Shown: positions 1 through 6,572, counted from the stretch's first letter. The stretch: DNA of 35,782 nt from Lachnospiraceae bacterium (GCA_017521195.1 JAFXGP010000017.1:1-35782); one strand, 5' to 3'. Made by a program: numbers and translations. The notes: generated from the letters alone by a model not told the origin.

Positions 1-70
1 AGAATAAGTATGCAACTAAGCTTGCATAATGAAATTAAAAAGCAGATGAGATTGTAAAAAGAGGAATATC

Positions 71-388
71 ATGGATAAATTCATATTACACTCCGAATAT
101 AAACCTACCGGCGATCAGCCACAGGCTATCGCAGAACTGGTGGAAGGATTTAAAAAAGGAAATCAATTTCAAACATTATTAGGTGTTACCGGTTCCGGTA
201 AAACTTTTACCATGGCCAATGTGATTGCGGCATTAAATAAGCCTACATTAATTATTGCCCATAATAAAACTTTGGCAGGACAGCTTTATGGAGAGTTCAA
301 AGAATTCTTTCCTGAAAATGCAGTAGAGTATTTTGTGTCCTATTATGTGGGGAATAAAATGCCACAATATACAGTGTTGAAAAGATAA
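71..388 (+). pseudogene. uvrB: Truncated uvrB 5' stub left by element insertion
   Basis: This is the native start of the UvrB excision-repair helicase gene. It has a good ribosome site (AGAGGA) before the ATG at 71. Residues 1-91 are normal UvrB, including the Walker A motif GVTGSGKT and the run up to EYFVSYY. The frame then leaves UvrB and adds an unrelated tail ([13 protein letters not shown]) read from the inserted element. Everything after the first helicase motif is missing, including the DNA-clamping beta-hairpin, so the product cannot work as UvrB. The complete copy at 12986 has almost the same protein sequence here but clearly different codons. The native gene would be 71-345 joined in frame to 13258-14977, giving 664 residues. 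Whether the stub is transcribed is unknown; a terminator follows at 485. Confidence 0.9.
329..345 (+). other. Left attachment core (attL), 17 bp in uvrB
   Basis: The 17-bp sequence TATTTTGTGTCCTATTA is identical to 13241-13257. It encodes the FVSYY segment of UvrB just before the conserved beta-hairpin. Flanking bases differ on both sides (G/A before, T/C after), so this is the longest shared core and the probable crossover region. It is inferred from the two junctions, without an empty-site sequence. Confidence 0.75.
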
Positions 389-455
389 TAAAAATCTATA
401 TGTTGTGGGAAAAAGTATCACAATGGAATAAAAAAACTATATGGAAGATACAATA

Positions 456-475
456 TGGGTTACCCAATTGTGCAT
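456..475 (+). repeat. Left copy of element-end direct repeat
   Basis: A 20-nt sequence beginning TGGGTTACCCA and ending TTGTGCAT recurs at 12870-12889 in the same orientation with one mismatch. It contains a small palindrome (GGGT-ACCC). Its presence near both element ends, outside any gene, suggests a binding site for an integrase arm domain or excisionase. That role is inferred from position only. Confidence 0.55.
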
Positions 476-484
476 ATTGTTAGA

Positions 485-515
485 AAAAGGGAACTTGGTA
501 AATAAGTTCCCTTTT
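485..515 (+). terminator. Intrinsic terminator after uvrB stub
   Basis: A 12-bp stem (AAAAGGGAACTT with AAGTTCCCTTTT) has a 7-nt loop and a T run. It would stop transcripts from the native uvrB promoter before they enter the methyltransferase gene. Confidence 0.7.
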
Positions 516-529
516 GTGTGGACGGGACC

Positions 530-598
530 TGGACTTTTAGTTAGAAGTTTGGTATAGTAAATAAAAGCCTGGACTTTTTATGAAGGGCACGGTATAAT
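530..598 (+). promoter_or_regulatory. Tandem promoters of the methyltransferase gene
   Basis: Two near-repeats each hold TGGACT, a 17-nt spacer and a -10 box: TGGACT at 530-535 with TATAGT at 553-558, and TGGACT at 570-575 with TATAAT at 593-598. Both are preceded by CC, so each -35 box overlaps a CCTGG. The downstream promoter would start transcription only about 14 nt before the ATG at 619, at the ribosome site itself. Confidence 0.6.
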
Positions 599-618
599 TG
601 GAAAAAGGAGGGATAAGT

Positions 619-1941
619 ATGCCTTATGCAATTGATTTATTTTGTGGAGCAGGTGGTTTTTCAGAAGGATTAATTCAAGCAGGATTTCATATAGTGTATT
701 CCTCTGACATTAGCCCTGAAGTGGAATTGACTTATAGACATCGGCACGAACAACTTGGTTTAATTCAAGGATACAACACACATTATGAAAGAGCGGATAT
801 CAGAAATCTAACTGGTGCGAATATACGGGCGGCAATAGATGAGTTGAGTTTTTTTAGAGAAAATAACATTCATGTAGATATAGATGCAATGTTTGGTGGG
901 CCGCCTTGTCAGGGGTTTTCACGAGCAGGGTTACGGAGACCTGATGACCCAAGAAATTTATTGTTTAGTGAATATGTTAGAGTAATTAATGAAGTTCGTC
1001 CCCGCTATGTAGTAATGGAAAATGTTGTTGGTTTCACAGATATGGAATTTAATGGATTTGTAAGTGTGAACGGACAGGTTTACCCAGACGGAACTGTTAC
1101 TCCAATAATCTTAAGGACGGAATTGGAACGAATTGGGTATCATACATTAGAACCAAGAATATTGAATGCTGCTGAATATGGAGTTCCGCAAAGAAGAAAT
1201 CGTATTATCTTTATGGCATATAGAGATGGAGAAATTCCACCGGAATATCCTACTCCAACACATAATGTGGAAAACTTTTTGACAATTGATGATGCGATTA
1301 GTGATTTAATTATTAATCCCGAAATTAGAAATCAATTTCAAAGAACTTTATATCAAGAACAATCAAGAAACGGAAGGACCCCTTCGTTAATTACCGGATT
1401 ATCTATTGAGTGCGAAAATCCTATGAATAATGATATTTCTTCGCATAGTTTAATTATCCAAGAACGATTTGATTTATACCGACCGGGAGAAGCTACTTCT
1501 GATTTGCGAAAACGAATTGTGGAACAAGGAATAGACATTCGAAACAGTCCTAATTTATTACAATTATGTGTAAGTAAACTCGGAATGGGAGAGAATGTTG
1601 TTATAGATAGATTTTTAAGAGCTGATGTGAGCGAAGATATGGTAGATGTTTTATTGACCAAAAAAGGGATTAGGACAAGATTGGATGGACATAGTCCTTC
1701 AGCAACTGTAGTAACAATTCCGGATGATTATATTTCGCCGTATGAACCGAGAACATTTTCAGTAAGAGAATTGGCACGGTTGCAAAGTTTTGATGATAGT
1801 TTTGAATTTAGGGGAAAAAGAACTACTGGGGGACCGAGAAGAAGAGTTGAAGTTCCGCAATGTAGTCAGGTTGGGAATGCAGTACCACCATTATTGGCAA
1901 GAGCAATAGCAACAGAAATAAGGCGAGTTTTAGAAATGTAA
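619..1941 (+). CDS. DNA cytosine-5 methyltransferase (type II)
   Basis: This 440-residue enzyme transfers a methyl group from S-adenosylmethionine to C5 of cytosine in a specific DNA sequence. Motif I is DLFCGAGGFSEG (residues 5-16), motif IV is GGPPCQGFSRAG with catalytic Cys97, motif VI contains ENV, motif VIII contains PQRRNRIIF, and the C-terminal motif X contains GNAVPPLLARAIA. The long stretch between motifs VIII and IX (about residues 205-365) is the expected target-recognition region. I chose ATG 619 because AAGGAGG lies just upstream; a TTG at 598 is also in frame but lies inside the -10 box. The gene converges on a probable restriction endonuclease at 1956 and is probably its protective partner. 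The recognition sequence cannot be read from the sequence. Confidence 0.93.
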   Translation: MPYAIDLFCGAGGFSEGLIQAGFHIVYSSDISPEVELTYRHRHEQLGLIQGYNTHYERADIRNLTGANIRAAIDELSFFRENNIHVDIDAMFGGPPCQGFSRAGLRRPDDPRNLLFSEYVRVINEVRPRYVVMENVVGFTDMEFNGFVSVNGQVYPDGTVTPIILRTELERIGYHTLEPRILNAAEYGVPQRRNRIIFMAYRDGEIPPEYPTPTHNVENFLTIDDAISDLIINPEIRNQFQRTLYQEQSRNGRTPSLITGLSIECENPMNNDISSHSLIIQERFDLYRPGEATSDLRKRIVEQGIDIRNSPNLLQLCVSKLGMGENVVIDRFLRADVSEDMVDVLLTKKGIRTRLDGHSPSATVVTIPDDYISPYEPRTFSVRELARLQSFDDSFEFRGKRTTGGPRRRVEVPQCSQVGNAVPPLLARAIATEIRRVLEM

Positions 1942-1944
1942 TGT

Positions 1945-1974
1945 AAAAGGACCGACTAGGTTGTCGGTCCTTTT
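1945..1974. terminator. Bidirectional terminator between convergent genes
   Basis: A perfect 12-bp stem (AAAAGGACCGAC with GTCGGTCCTTTT) has a 6-nt loop and a T run in both directions. It lies 3 nt after the methyltransferase stop. The end of the opposing endonuclease gene runs into it: its stop codon is at 1956-1958 and its last residues are encoded by the stem. Confidence 0.85.
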
Positions 1975-2951
1975 GATGTAGTAAGCATTTTAAAATAACT
2001 ATATAATATATTAAAATCACTTTTACAGGTTTCAATATTCAAGGTTGAAAGAATTGGAATAGAAGAACCATTTTCTAAATTGCGACCAAGCATTTCTTTG
2101 ATATTATTTGCAACACCTGATTTGCTAGGTAACCCCCAATAATTTCCACCTGTTATGTTTTCTACTCTCTTTACTGCAACAGATGTAGGAGTAAAATTAG
2201 TTGGTTTAACTGTAGGAACTGTAACAAAGGAATAGGAAAACCGTTCAGGATTTATTACTTTTCCATTTGTCCCAACTTTAATTCCGCCCTTAAAGCCTTT
2301 GGCTGAATATACCATATCCCAAAGCATTGGAATTTGAGCATTATCATTCCAATTGGTTTTACATTGAATGATATGAATTTCTACTTCATTGAATAGATGG
2401 TCGGTTATGGCATTTATTACATCGGTTAATTTATATTTACCACCACGAGGACCATATAGTTTTACAGGATTACCGTCACTAGCAGTAAGAACTAAAGCAT
2501 CCTTGTCGCAAGATAACATAGGGTTATCTGGAAAAGTGATTGCAATTAAGTCAGATTCTGTATTGGAAGTAGTTGAACCATATTTTACGGTAATGGCATC
2601 GGATATGCATTGGGGCAACAGTTGTCTTTTGTGTTTTACCACTATAGTATTTCTGCCAATCAAGCATAAATTTAGATACCAACATACTAGAGCTTCCCAA
2701 ACAGTTCCACCGGTAGAAACATCGCTTTGAGCTTCTGATTCAGTAGTAGTGGCGCCTGAAGATTTTGTGTTGGTAGACTGGAATATATCATACAAGTGGT
2801 CACCCAAATTGAAAAGGTTGTTTGCATTTAATGGTGTAATGTATGAATTAATAATTGGTTCCCAAATAGGCCAAACTTTTTTCATTGACTGAAGTTTAAA
2901 CAATTCTTCTATAGAACATTTTCTCCAATATTCAATAATATTTTCAGACAT
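1956..2951 (-). CDS. Probable type II restriction endonuclease
   Basis: This 331-residue protein is not similar enough to a named enzyme for me to identify it. Its position, convergent with a cytosine-5 methyltransferase at a shared terminator, is typical of a type II restriction-modification pair. A plausible PD-(D/E)XK nuclease core is visible: an upstream acidic position in TESDLIAITFP (about residues 133-143), then IHIIQCKTNWND with a Q-x-K pair, and a Glu in the helix GGTVWEALVCWYLN. No membrane segment or signal peptide is seen. The start at 2951 has a GAGAGG ribosome site. Its own promoter at 2982-3010 would let expression be separate from the methyltransferase. The nuclease role is inferred from context plus a weak motif. 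Confidence 0.7.
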   Translation of the reverse strand: MSENIIEYWRKCSIEELFKLQSMKKVWPIWEPIINSYITPLNANNLFNLGDHLYDIFQSTNTKSSGATTTESEAQSDVSTGGTVWEALVCWYLNLCLIGRNTIVVKHKRQLLPQCISDAITVKYGSTTSNTESDLIAITFPDNPMLSCDKDALVLTASDGNPVKLYGPRGGKYKLTDVINAITDHLFNEVEIHIIQCKTNWNDNAQIPMLWDMVYSAKGFKGGIKVGTNGKVINPERFSYSFVTVPTVKPTNFTPTSVAVKRVENITGGNYWGLPSKSGVANNIKEMLGRNLENGSSIPILSTLNIETCKSDFNILYSYFKMLTTSKGPTT

Positions 2952-2981
2952 ATATTAACCTCTCTTTGGTATTTTAATTTT

Positions 2982-3010
2982 ATTATAATTTATGATTGTT
3001 AAAATGTCAG
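2982..3010 (-). promoter_or_regulatory. Promoter of the restriction endonuclease gene
   Basis: On the minus strand CTGACA (3010-3005), a 17-nt spacer and TATAAT (2987-2982) form a near-consensus housekeeping promoter about 30 nt upstream of the start codon. Confidence 0.65.
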
Positions 3011-3167
3011 CAATAACTTGTTATGTATGTTCTAAACACAATGTTATTTTCTGAATTGTATAATTCTACTATGATGGATACAAATAAATTTGAATATAAT
3101 ATAGTGAATAAAAGTACAATAAGAGTTATAGTATGAATGAAATCGAGAGAAAGCAGGAGGTACGAAG

Positions 3168-4028
3168 ATGAATGGAACAAATGCAAGCTATTTTCCAGAA
3201 ATGACAAATTTGTTAAAAGATATATGTAATGACATTGCAAAAAAAATTATTAAAGAGGGGCAGCCGATTGTGTTAATTGATGCATTCGATTGGTATAGGG
3301 AAGTTCTGTCCTTATTTGCAAAGCAGGTAAATTTGTGTGATAGCTGTATGCTATTGCTAGAAAATGGGATGGAGCAGGAAGCATATCTGTTGGCAAGGAG
3401 CCAGTTTAATAATATGTTGTGGATTAAATACATATGTGAAGGAGAGGATGATTCTAGAGTAAAAGAATATTTCTATCAGCCACACATTAGTCAAGTTCTT
3501 TCAAATAGGAATTTTAAGAAAATGATAACTGATTTTAGTGATGAGCTGGATGAGAGATTTCTGGAAGCGGGAATTATGGAACGGTTAGATAGGGGGATTG
3601 AGGAAAATACCCAAGTTCTAATACAAGAGAACATACCGATTAAGGTAAAAAGTATTGCAGAGTTGGCAAAACAGGATGGAAATCTGTTTGGTATGTATGT
3701 GACATTCTATAATGAGGGTAGTAGATTTGAACACTCAGATATGAGCAAAACAAAGTTATATCGTAAACAGGTTGCAGAAGCATATAGTCCAGCTCAGGCA
3801 TTCGTTTTTGATTTAGGAGAGTCAGATAAAGAATGTTGGGTATCTGTATTCAGATGTTCTTTTATGAGTATATTTTTTGCATTTGAAAGTCTTTGGAATA
3901 GGGTTAGCAATAGAGAAGAACAGCTTTTTTGGAAGACTGAATATGGAAATGCGGCATACACGAAAGAAGATTTTCAAAGTGTTTTATGGAAAATGGCAAT
4001 ATGCCAAGAGATGTTAAATGAATGTTAG
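3168..4028 (+). CDS. DUF5677-like protein of unknown function
   Basis: This is a soluble, largely alpha-helical protein of 286 residues. The stretch CDSCMLLLENGMEQEAYLL followed by ARSQFNNMLWIKYI (about residues 57-90) resembles the core of DUF5677 proteins, which are common in accessory and defence regions; their biochemical role is not established. No catalytic motif or membrane segment was recognised. The start is well supported by GGAGG seven bases before the ATG. The gene has its own terminator (4047) and lies between a restriction-modification pair and another unknown gene, which fits cargo of a defence-type island. Family assignment is from memory of the pattern and is moderately sure. 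Confidence 0.6.
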   Translation: MNGTNASYFPEMTNLLKDICNDIAKKIIKEGQPIVLIDAFDWYREVLSLFAKQVNLCDSCMLLLENGMEQEAYLLARSQFNNMLWIKYICEGEDDSRVKEYFYQPHISQVLSNRNFKKMITDFSDELDERFLEAGIMERLDRGIEENTQVLIQENIPIKVKSIAELAKQDGNLFGMYVTFYNEGSRFEHSDMSKTKLYRKQVAEAYSPAQAFVFDLGESDKECWVSVFRCSFMSIFFAFESLWNRVSNREEQLFWKTEYGNAAYTKEDFQSVLWKMAICQEMLNEC

Positions 4029-4046
4029 TTATAAGGATTATTTGTT

Positions 4047-4073
4047 AGCACCTACCGAGGTAGGTGCTTTTTG
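4047..4073 (+). terminator. Intrinsic terminator after DUF5677-like gene
   Basis: A 9-bp perfect stem (AGCACCTAC with GTAGGTGCT) has a 4-nt loop CGAG and a run of T. It lies about 20 nt after the stop at 4028. Confidence 0.8.
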
Positions 4074-4148
4074 TAAGAAAATCTTGATGCTTTACTGTGT
4101 TTGATAGAGTAAGAGATAAAGAGTTTATTGGATAGTGAGATGGATATT

Positions 4149-4868
4149 CTAATGAACCGGGGGACTACTTACACTGATTTGGGGTTGTTTTTTATACTTT
4201 TCTTCCACAGATACTCTCGCATTAAATTGTAACGTATTGTAGTCTTCTCGTCTTATCGCGGTTGCTTGTATATTGTTTTCCTTGATATCATAACGAATTA
4301 TCCCGTATGGATATGAAAAATATATCCAATCATATTTTTCGCTATATTGCTCTAGAACTTCATCAAACCATACTTTAATATCATTTAATCTAAATGGAAT
4401 TGGTGGTTCATCATAATAAATAAATAGTCCTATTTTTTCGAAGCCCTTTTCTTTATAAGTTTTAAATTTTTTTAACTTATTTCTTAATACATTTTGAAAA
4501 ACATTCTTTTCCATCAGGAGAGTTTTGGTTGGATATGATAAACTTAATTCATCCATTTTCCCACCATTTGCTTCTATAATTGCTTTGCTACGTATCTTGC
4601 TATTTGCATCATTTTTAATACGATATTTAACAAATTCTCCCTCGATTTGAGCATCTTCTCTAGATATTGCTTCTGTTACTTCAATGCCCACTATTTTGTC
4701 ACTATTTTGTATATCCGGTTTATCAACGACAAAGAAATTTATATATGTATCGTTATAGCAATATTTCAGAATTTCCAAAGAAAGATATTCGACAAAATCT
4801 TTTCTATGTCTTGATGTTAATGGCTTATCGAAAGGAAACATTTCTTCTATATATTCTTGGCTGCTCAT
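4149..4868 (-). CDS. Unknown 239-aa protein, possibly nuclease-like
   Basis: I do not recognise this protein. It is soluble and charged, with no signal peptide or membrane segment. The segment VDKPDIQNSDKIVGIEVTEA (about residues 48-67) has the D...(G)IE-x-T pattern seen in some PD-(D/E)XK-like nuclease folds, but the usual lysine is replaced by Thr, so catalysis is uncertain. The C-terminal half contains WIYFSYPYGIIRYDI, a beta-strand-like core. GGAGG lies seven bases before the start at 4868 and a promoter is visible at 4906-4934, so it is probably expressed. It lies in the cargo part of the element beside restriction-modification genes, so a defence role is possible but unproved. Confidence 0.6.
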   Translation of the reverse strand: MSSQEYIEEMFPFDKPLTSRHRKDFVEYLSLEILKYCYNDTYINFFVVDKPDIQNSDKIVGIEVTEAISREDAQIEGEFVKYRIKNDANSKIRSKAIIEANGGKMDELSLSYPTKTLLMEKNVFQNVLRNKLKKFKTYKEKGFEKIGLFIYYDEPPIPFRLNDIKVWFDEVLEQYSEKYDWIYFSYPYGIIRYDIKENNIQATAIRREDYNTLQFNARVSVEEKYKKQPQISVSSPPVH

Positions 4869-4905
4869 TTCAATCCTCCAAAAATGTTATATACTTAACA
4901 TCTTA

Positions 4906-4934
4906 ATCATAACACCCACTTGCTTTTACGGCAA
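4906..4934 (-). promoter_or_regulatory. Promoter of the 239-aa gene
   Basis: On the minus strand TTGCCG (4934-4929), a 17-nt spacer and TATGAT (4911-4906) lie about 37 nt upstream of the ATG. Confidence 0.5.
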
Positions 4935-4992
4935 ACAAAGCTATTTACTTTTGGGTCATTTATGTATGAATGGTATAAATATTTTATGGATT

Positions 4993-5027
4993 AAAATAGT
5001 CAAGTAGATATCCTACTTGACTATTTT
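4993..5027. terminator. Bidirectional terminator
   Basis: A 15-bp perfect stem (AAAATAGTCAAGTAG and its complement) has a 5-nt loop and T/A runs on both strands. It would end leftward transcription of the DUF5688-like remnant at 5035 and any rightward transcript. Confidence 0.8.
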
Positions 5028-5034
5028 TGTTGAA

Positions 5035-5247
5035 TCAATACAGTGACAAAATATAGCAATGAGAACTTAATTGTTCTATTTCATTTACTTCTGTAGAATT
5101 AATTTCACGAACTATTGAGTTGAATGCCTCAAGGTCAATAATTTCATCTTCAACAGGAACGAGAATACACTCATGTATGGAAGATGGAAGTATTACAATT
5201 TTTTTATAATGTTTATTAAGTGAAGAAAAGAAAGAACGAATGAAGTA
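5035..5247 (-). pseudogene. C-terminal remnant of a DUF5688-family gene
   Basis: The reverse strand encodes about 70 residues ending at a TGA, with no start codon and a TAG directly upstream. The translation contains SFFSSLNKHYKKIVILPSSI, then HECILVPVED, and ends near LSSHCYILSLY. This matches the conserved C-terminus of DUF5688 proteins (typically ILPSSIHE-x-LLVP and a closing LSDHVY-type motif) that are frequent in Lachnospiraceae. The N-terminal ~200 residues of the family are absent, so this is a decayed gene. A terminator correctly placed for it follows at 5027-4993. Family identity is from recognition of the motif; function is unknown. Confidence 0.6.
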
Positions 5248-5491
5248 CTAATCCATCTTTATGTTTCCTTTTATAAAAAGAAGTTTTTTAAAAGCAATTT
5301 AAGTGTCTTAAAAAAAATATAGATATTTCAAGTTTTTTTCTTTTTGCCCCGAAAAGACTATGCACGAAAAAAGTGAAAAATATTTTGGAAGAAAAATTAT
5401 GTGTAAAGATTTGTAAAATAAATAGTAAATTAAATACAATTCGTAAATTGAATAGCAGATTCAGTGGACGGTAGGTGTATCGAGAAACGGT
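5248..5491. other. AT-rich spacer with a possible rightward promoter
   Basis: No convincing gene is present. The sequence is very AT-rich with homopolymer runs. TTGTAA (5411-5416), 18 nt and TACAAT (5435-5440) could be a rightward promoter. Two copies of GTAAATTRAATA lie at about 5425 and 5443. Nothing else was recognised. Confidence 0.3.
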
Positions 5492-5543
5492 CTTTTCCCC
5501 CCCTGATTATTCAAAAAAATAAGATTGAATAATCAGGGAAAAG
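5492..5543. repeat. 19-bp inverted repeat with C-tract bulge
   Basis: The arms are CTTTTCCC and TGATTATTCAA with complementary TTGAATAATCA and GGGAAAAG. Nineteen pairs form around a 10-nt loop, with four unpaired C in the left arm because a C7 tract faces only three G. No T run follows on either strand, so an ordinary terminator is unlikely. Confidence 0.65.
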
Positions 5544-5602
5544 AATACGGTGGCCGTATAGTTCGCCGGAGTTCCCGTATAATTTACTGCATATTTTGAT
5601 TA

Positions 5603-5719
5603 TTAGCAGTCATCCAAATCAATTTCTTTGAAGTTGTGCAGCCTGGTTGCTCTGTAACTGCGAGTTATCACTCTCTCTGGATGCCCCCCACAAAAGCAAC
5701 GGTCACACCCCATTCTCAT
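5603..5719 (-). CDS. Possible small Cys-rich protein or gene remnant
   Basis: A reverse ORF of 38 residues begins MRMGCDRCFCGGHPERVITR and ends with an acidic tail EIDLDDC. Its composition (clustered Cys/His, basic middle, acidic end) looks protein-like rather than random, and the same frame stays open upstream to 5815, reading CRRNCRQRGHYHYVLTFH before the first ATG. No ribosome site precedes that ATG, so either the start is unusual or this is the 3' end of a broken gene. The Cys arrangement could bind metal. I recognise no family. It overlaps a region of strong inverted repeats, so part of the signal may come from RNA or DNA structure. Confidence 0.35.
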   Translation of the reverse strand: MRMGCDRCFCGGHPERVITRSYRATRLHNFKEIDLDDC

Positions 5720-5739
5720 ATGGAAGGTCAGTACATAGT

Positions 5740-5843
5740 GGTAGTGTCCCCTTTGACGGCAATTCCTACGGCAGTTATTAGTGATTAACCCTAGGTCCCT
5801 GCCGTAATGGTTGTTTTATAGTGATTATCCACTCAACACTACC
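5740..5843. repeat. Nested inverted repeats, structured element
   Basis: An outer 8-bp pair (GGTAGTGT 5740-5747 with ACACTACC 5836-5843) encloses an inner 8-bp pair (TACGGCAG 5767-5774 with CTGCCGTA 5799-5806). AGTGATTA-type short repeats occur in the loops (about 5780 and 5820). The nesting suggests a folded RNA or a DNA origin or transfer site; neither is proved. Confidence 0.45.
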
Positions 5844-5890
5844 TATCCAGAAATGAATGTGTCGGATTTTACCCTTGTTAAATTGGCAAT

Positions 5891-5937
5891 AAAAAAGGCG
5901 AACTTCGGTAATCGAAATCGATTATCAAAATTCGCCT
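5891..5937 (-). terminator. Intrinsic terminator on the minus strand
   Basis: On the minus strand an imperfect stem with a 7-bp perfect base (AGGCGAA with TTCGCCT) and an upper TAATCGA stem is followed directly by six T. It points left, so it implies a leftward transcript coming from about 5940-6300, where no ordinary gene is found. Confidence 0.6.
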
Positions 5938-6028
5938 ACTTATAAATTTCAAAACTAATAATAAAATTGTAGGAAAAATTAAATTGTAAAATCAAGTTTT
6001 AGAAGAGAAAAAAATTTATATAAAATAG

Positions 6029-6056
6029 TTGAAATACATAATATTTATTTTATAAG
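6029..6056 (+). promoter_or_regulatory. Possible promoter of a small RNA
   Basis: TTGAAA (6029-6034), a 16-nt spacer and TATAAG (6051-6056) lie in AT-rich DNA just before a sudden switch to a GC-richer structured segment. Confidence 0.4.
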
Positions 6057-6062
6057 ATGCAG

Positions 6063-6187
6063 ATGCCCGGTGAGGGCGTTGTTGTTTATTGCAATGCTCC
6101 TTTTAATTGCAAAGAAAGAGTTTTTTTCCCGACAACGAAGGTGTTTTGAAAAGAAGGAACCGTCAGAAGAAACGGTTCCTTTTTTTG
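6063..6187 (+). ncRNA. Candidate small structured RNA, about 125 nt
   Basis: Between the promoter-like site at 6029-6056 and the intrinsic terminator at 6154-6187 there is no credible ORF, but there are three helices: GCCC-GGTGA-GGGC (about 6065), TTGCAAT with ATTGCAA around 6100, and CGTTGT with ACAACG enclosing the latter. The stretch is richer in G and C than its surroundings. Promoter, internal helices and terminator together suggest an independently transcribed RNA. I do not recognise an Rfam class. It could instead be a leader or the antisense partner of a leftward transcript ending at 5891. There is no expression evidence. Confidence 0.35.
6154..6187 (+). terminator. Intrinsic terminator with T7 run
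   Basis: A perfect 10-bp stem (AAGGAACCGT with ACGGTTCCTT) has an 8-nt loop and a run of T. No protein gene lies upstream on this strand, which is why a small RNA is suspected. Confidence 0.8.
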
Positions 6188-6275
6188 TGAGAAATTATTG
6201 AAATGATACAAGTTTATTTTTTAAGTTATATCTGTACTAATCATTTTATGATAAACGACAACAGTGAGAAAGGGA

Positions 6276-6398
6276 GTGAGTAAACAACAAAATAAACCAA
6301 TTTTCTATGATTACGGTTTTGTAATCATGGTATGTGCTCATATACCGGTATTGGTTGCGGCACTTGTTTCATTCCAGACGGATGGTGTGGAGTGTTAA
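6276..6398 (+). CDS. Possible 40-aa hydrophobic small protein
   Basis: A GTG-started frame gives MSKQQNKPIFYDYGFVIMVC followed by AHIPVLVAALVSFQTDGVEC. It has one predicted membrane span after a short polar N-terminus. Size and layout resemble small hydrophobic type I toxins or holin-like toxins (Fst/TxpA style), but I find no clear family signature. The start is weak: an AAAGGGAG ribosome-like site lies almost touching the GTG. A hairpin that could end its transcript follows at 6415-6453. It may also be a chance frame. Confidence 0.3.
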   Translation: MSKQQNKPIFYDYGFVIMVCAHIPVLVAALVSFQTDGVEC

Positions 6399-6414
6399 GT
6401 AGTCTGAACAGTCT

Positions 6415-6453
6415 TTGCCACAGGGAAAATTCTTTTATGTTACCTTGTGGCAA
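6415..6453 (+). terminator. Hairpin after small hydrophobic ORF
   Basis: An 11-pair stem (TTGCCACAGGG with CCTTGTGGCAA, one G-T pair) has a 17-nt loop and is followed by a short T stretch. It may act as a terminator; the T tract is weak. Confidence 0.45.
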
Positions 6454-6488
6454 TTTGTGTAGAAGTTGTCACTAATACTGATATGTCG

Positions 6489-6538
6489 TGAATGCATTAA
6501 CGAGATGGATAATAAAATCCAGCTCGGTAATGCATTCA
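6489..6538. repeat. 50-nt near-perfect hairpin before recombinase gene
   Basis: The arms are 22 nt each with 20 pairs and a 6-nt loop (AATAAA). The outer 11 pairs, TGAATGCATTA and its complement, are perfect. It ends 23 nt before the ribosome site of the recombinase at 6573 and has no T run. It could be a recombinase binding or crossover site, a cruciform, or an RNA hairpin controlling translation. Confidence 0.7.
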
Positions 6539-6572
6539 TATGTATAAAAATAATGACAGAAAGGAGAAGTTA

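Noticed and set aside
71-388. A short functional protein from the uvrB stub
   Set aside because: It has only the first helicase motif and a random-looking 13-residue tail; it is best explained as a remnant of integration.
2389-2730. Protein gene on the plus strand inside the endonuclease gene
   Set aside because: It is a shadow frame opposite a better-supported gene, with no family features or ribosome site.
5425-5455. CRISPR-like or iteron repeat array
   Set aside because: Only two short AT-rich copies (GTAAATTRAATA) are present, with no regular spacers or additional units; no CRISPR array was seen anywhere in the window.
5491-5543. Intrinsic terminator at the C-bulged hairpin
   Set aside because: Neither strand has a T run after the stem.
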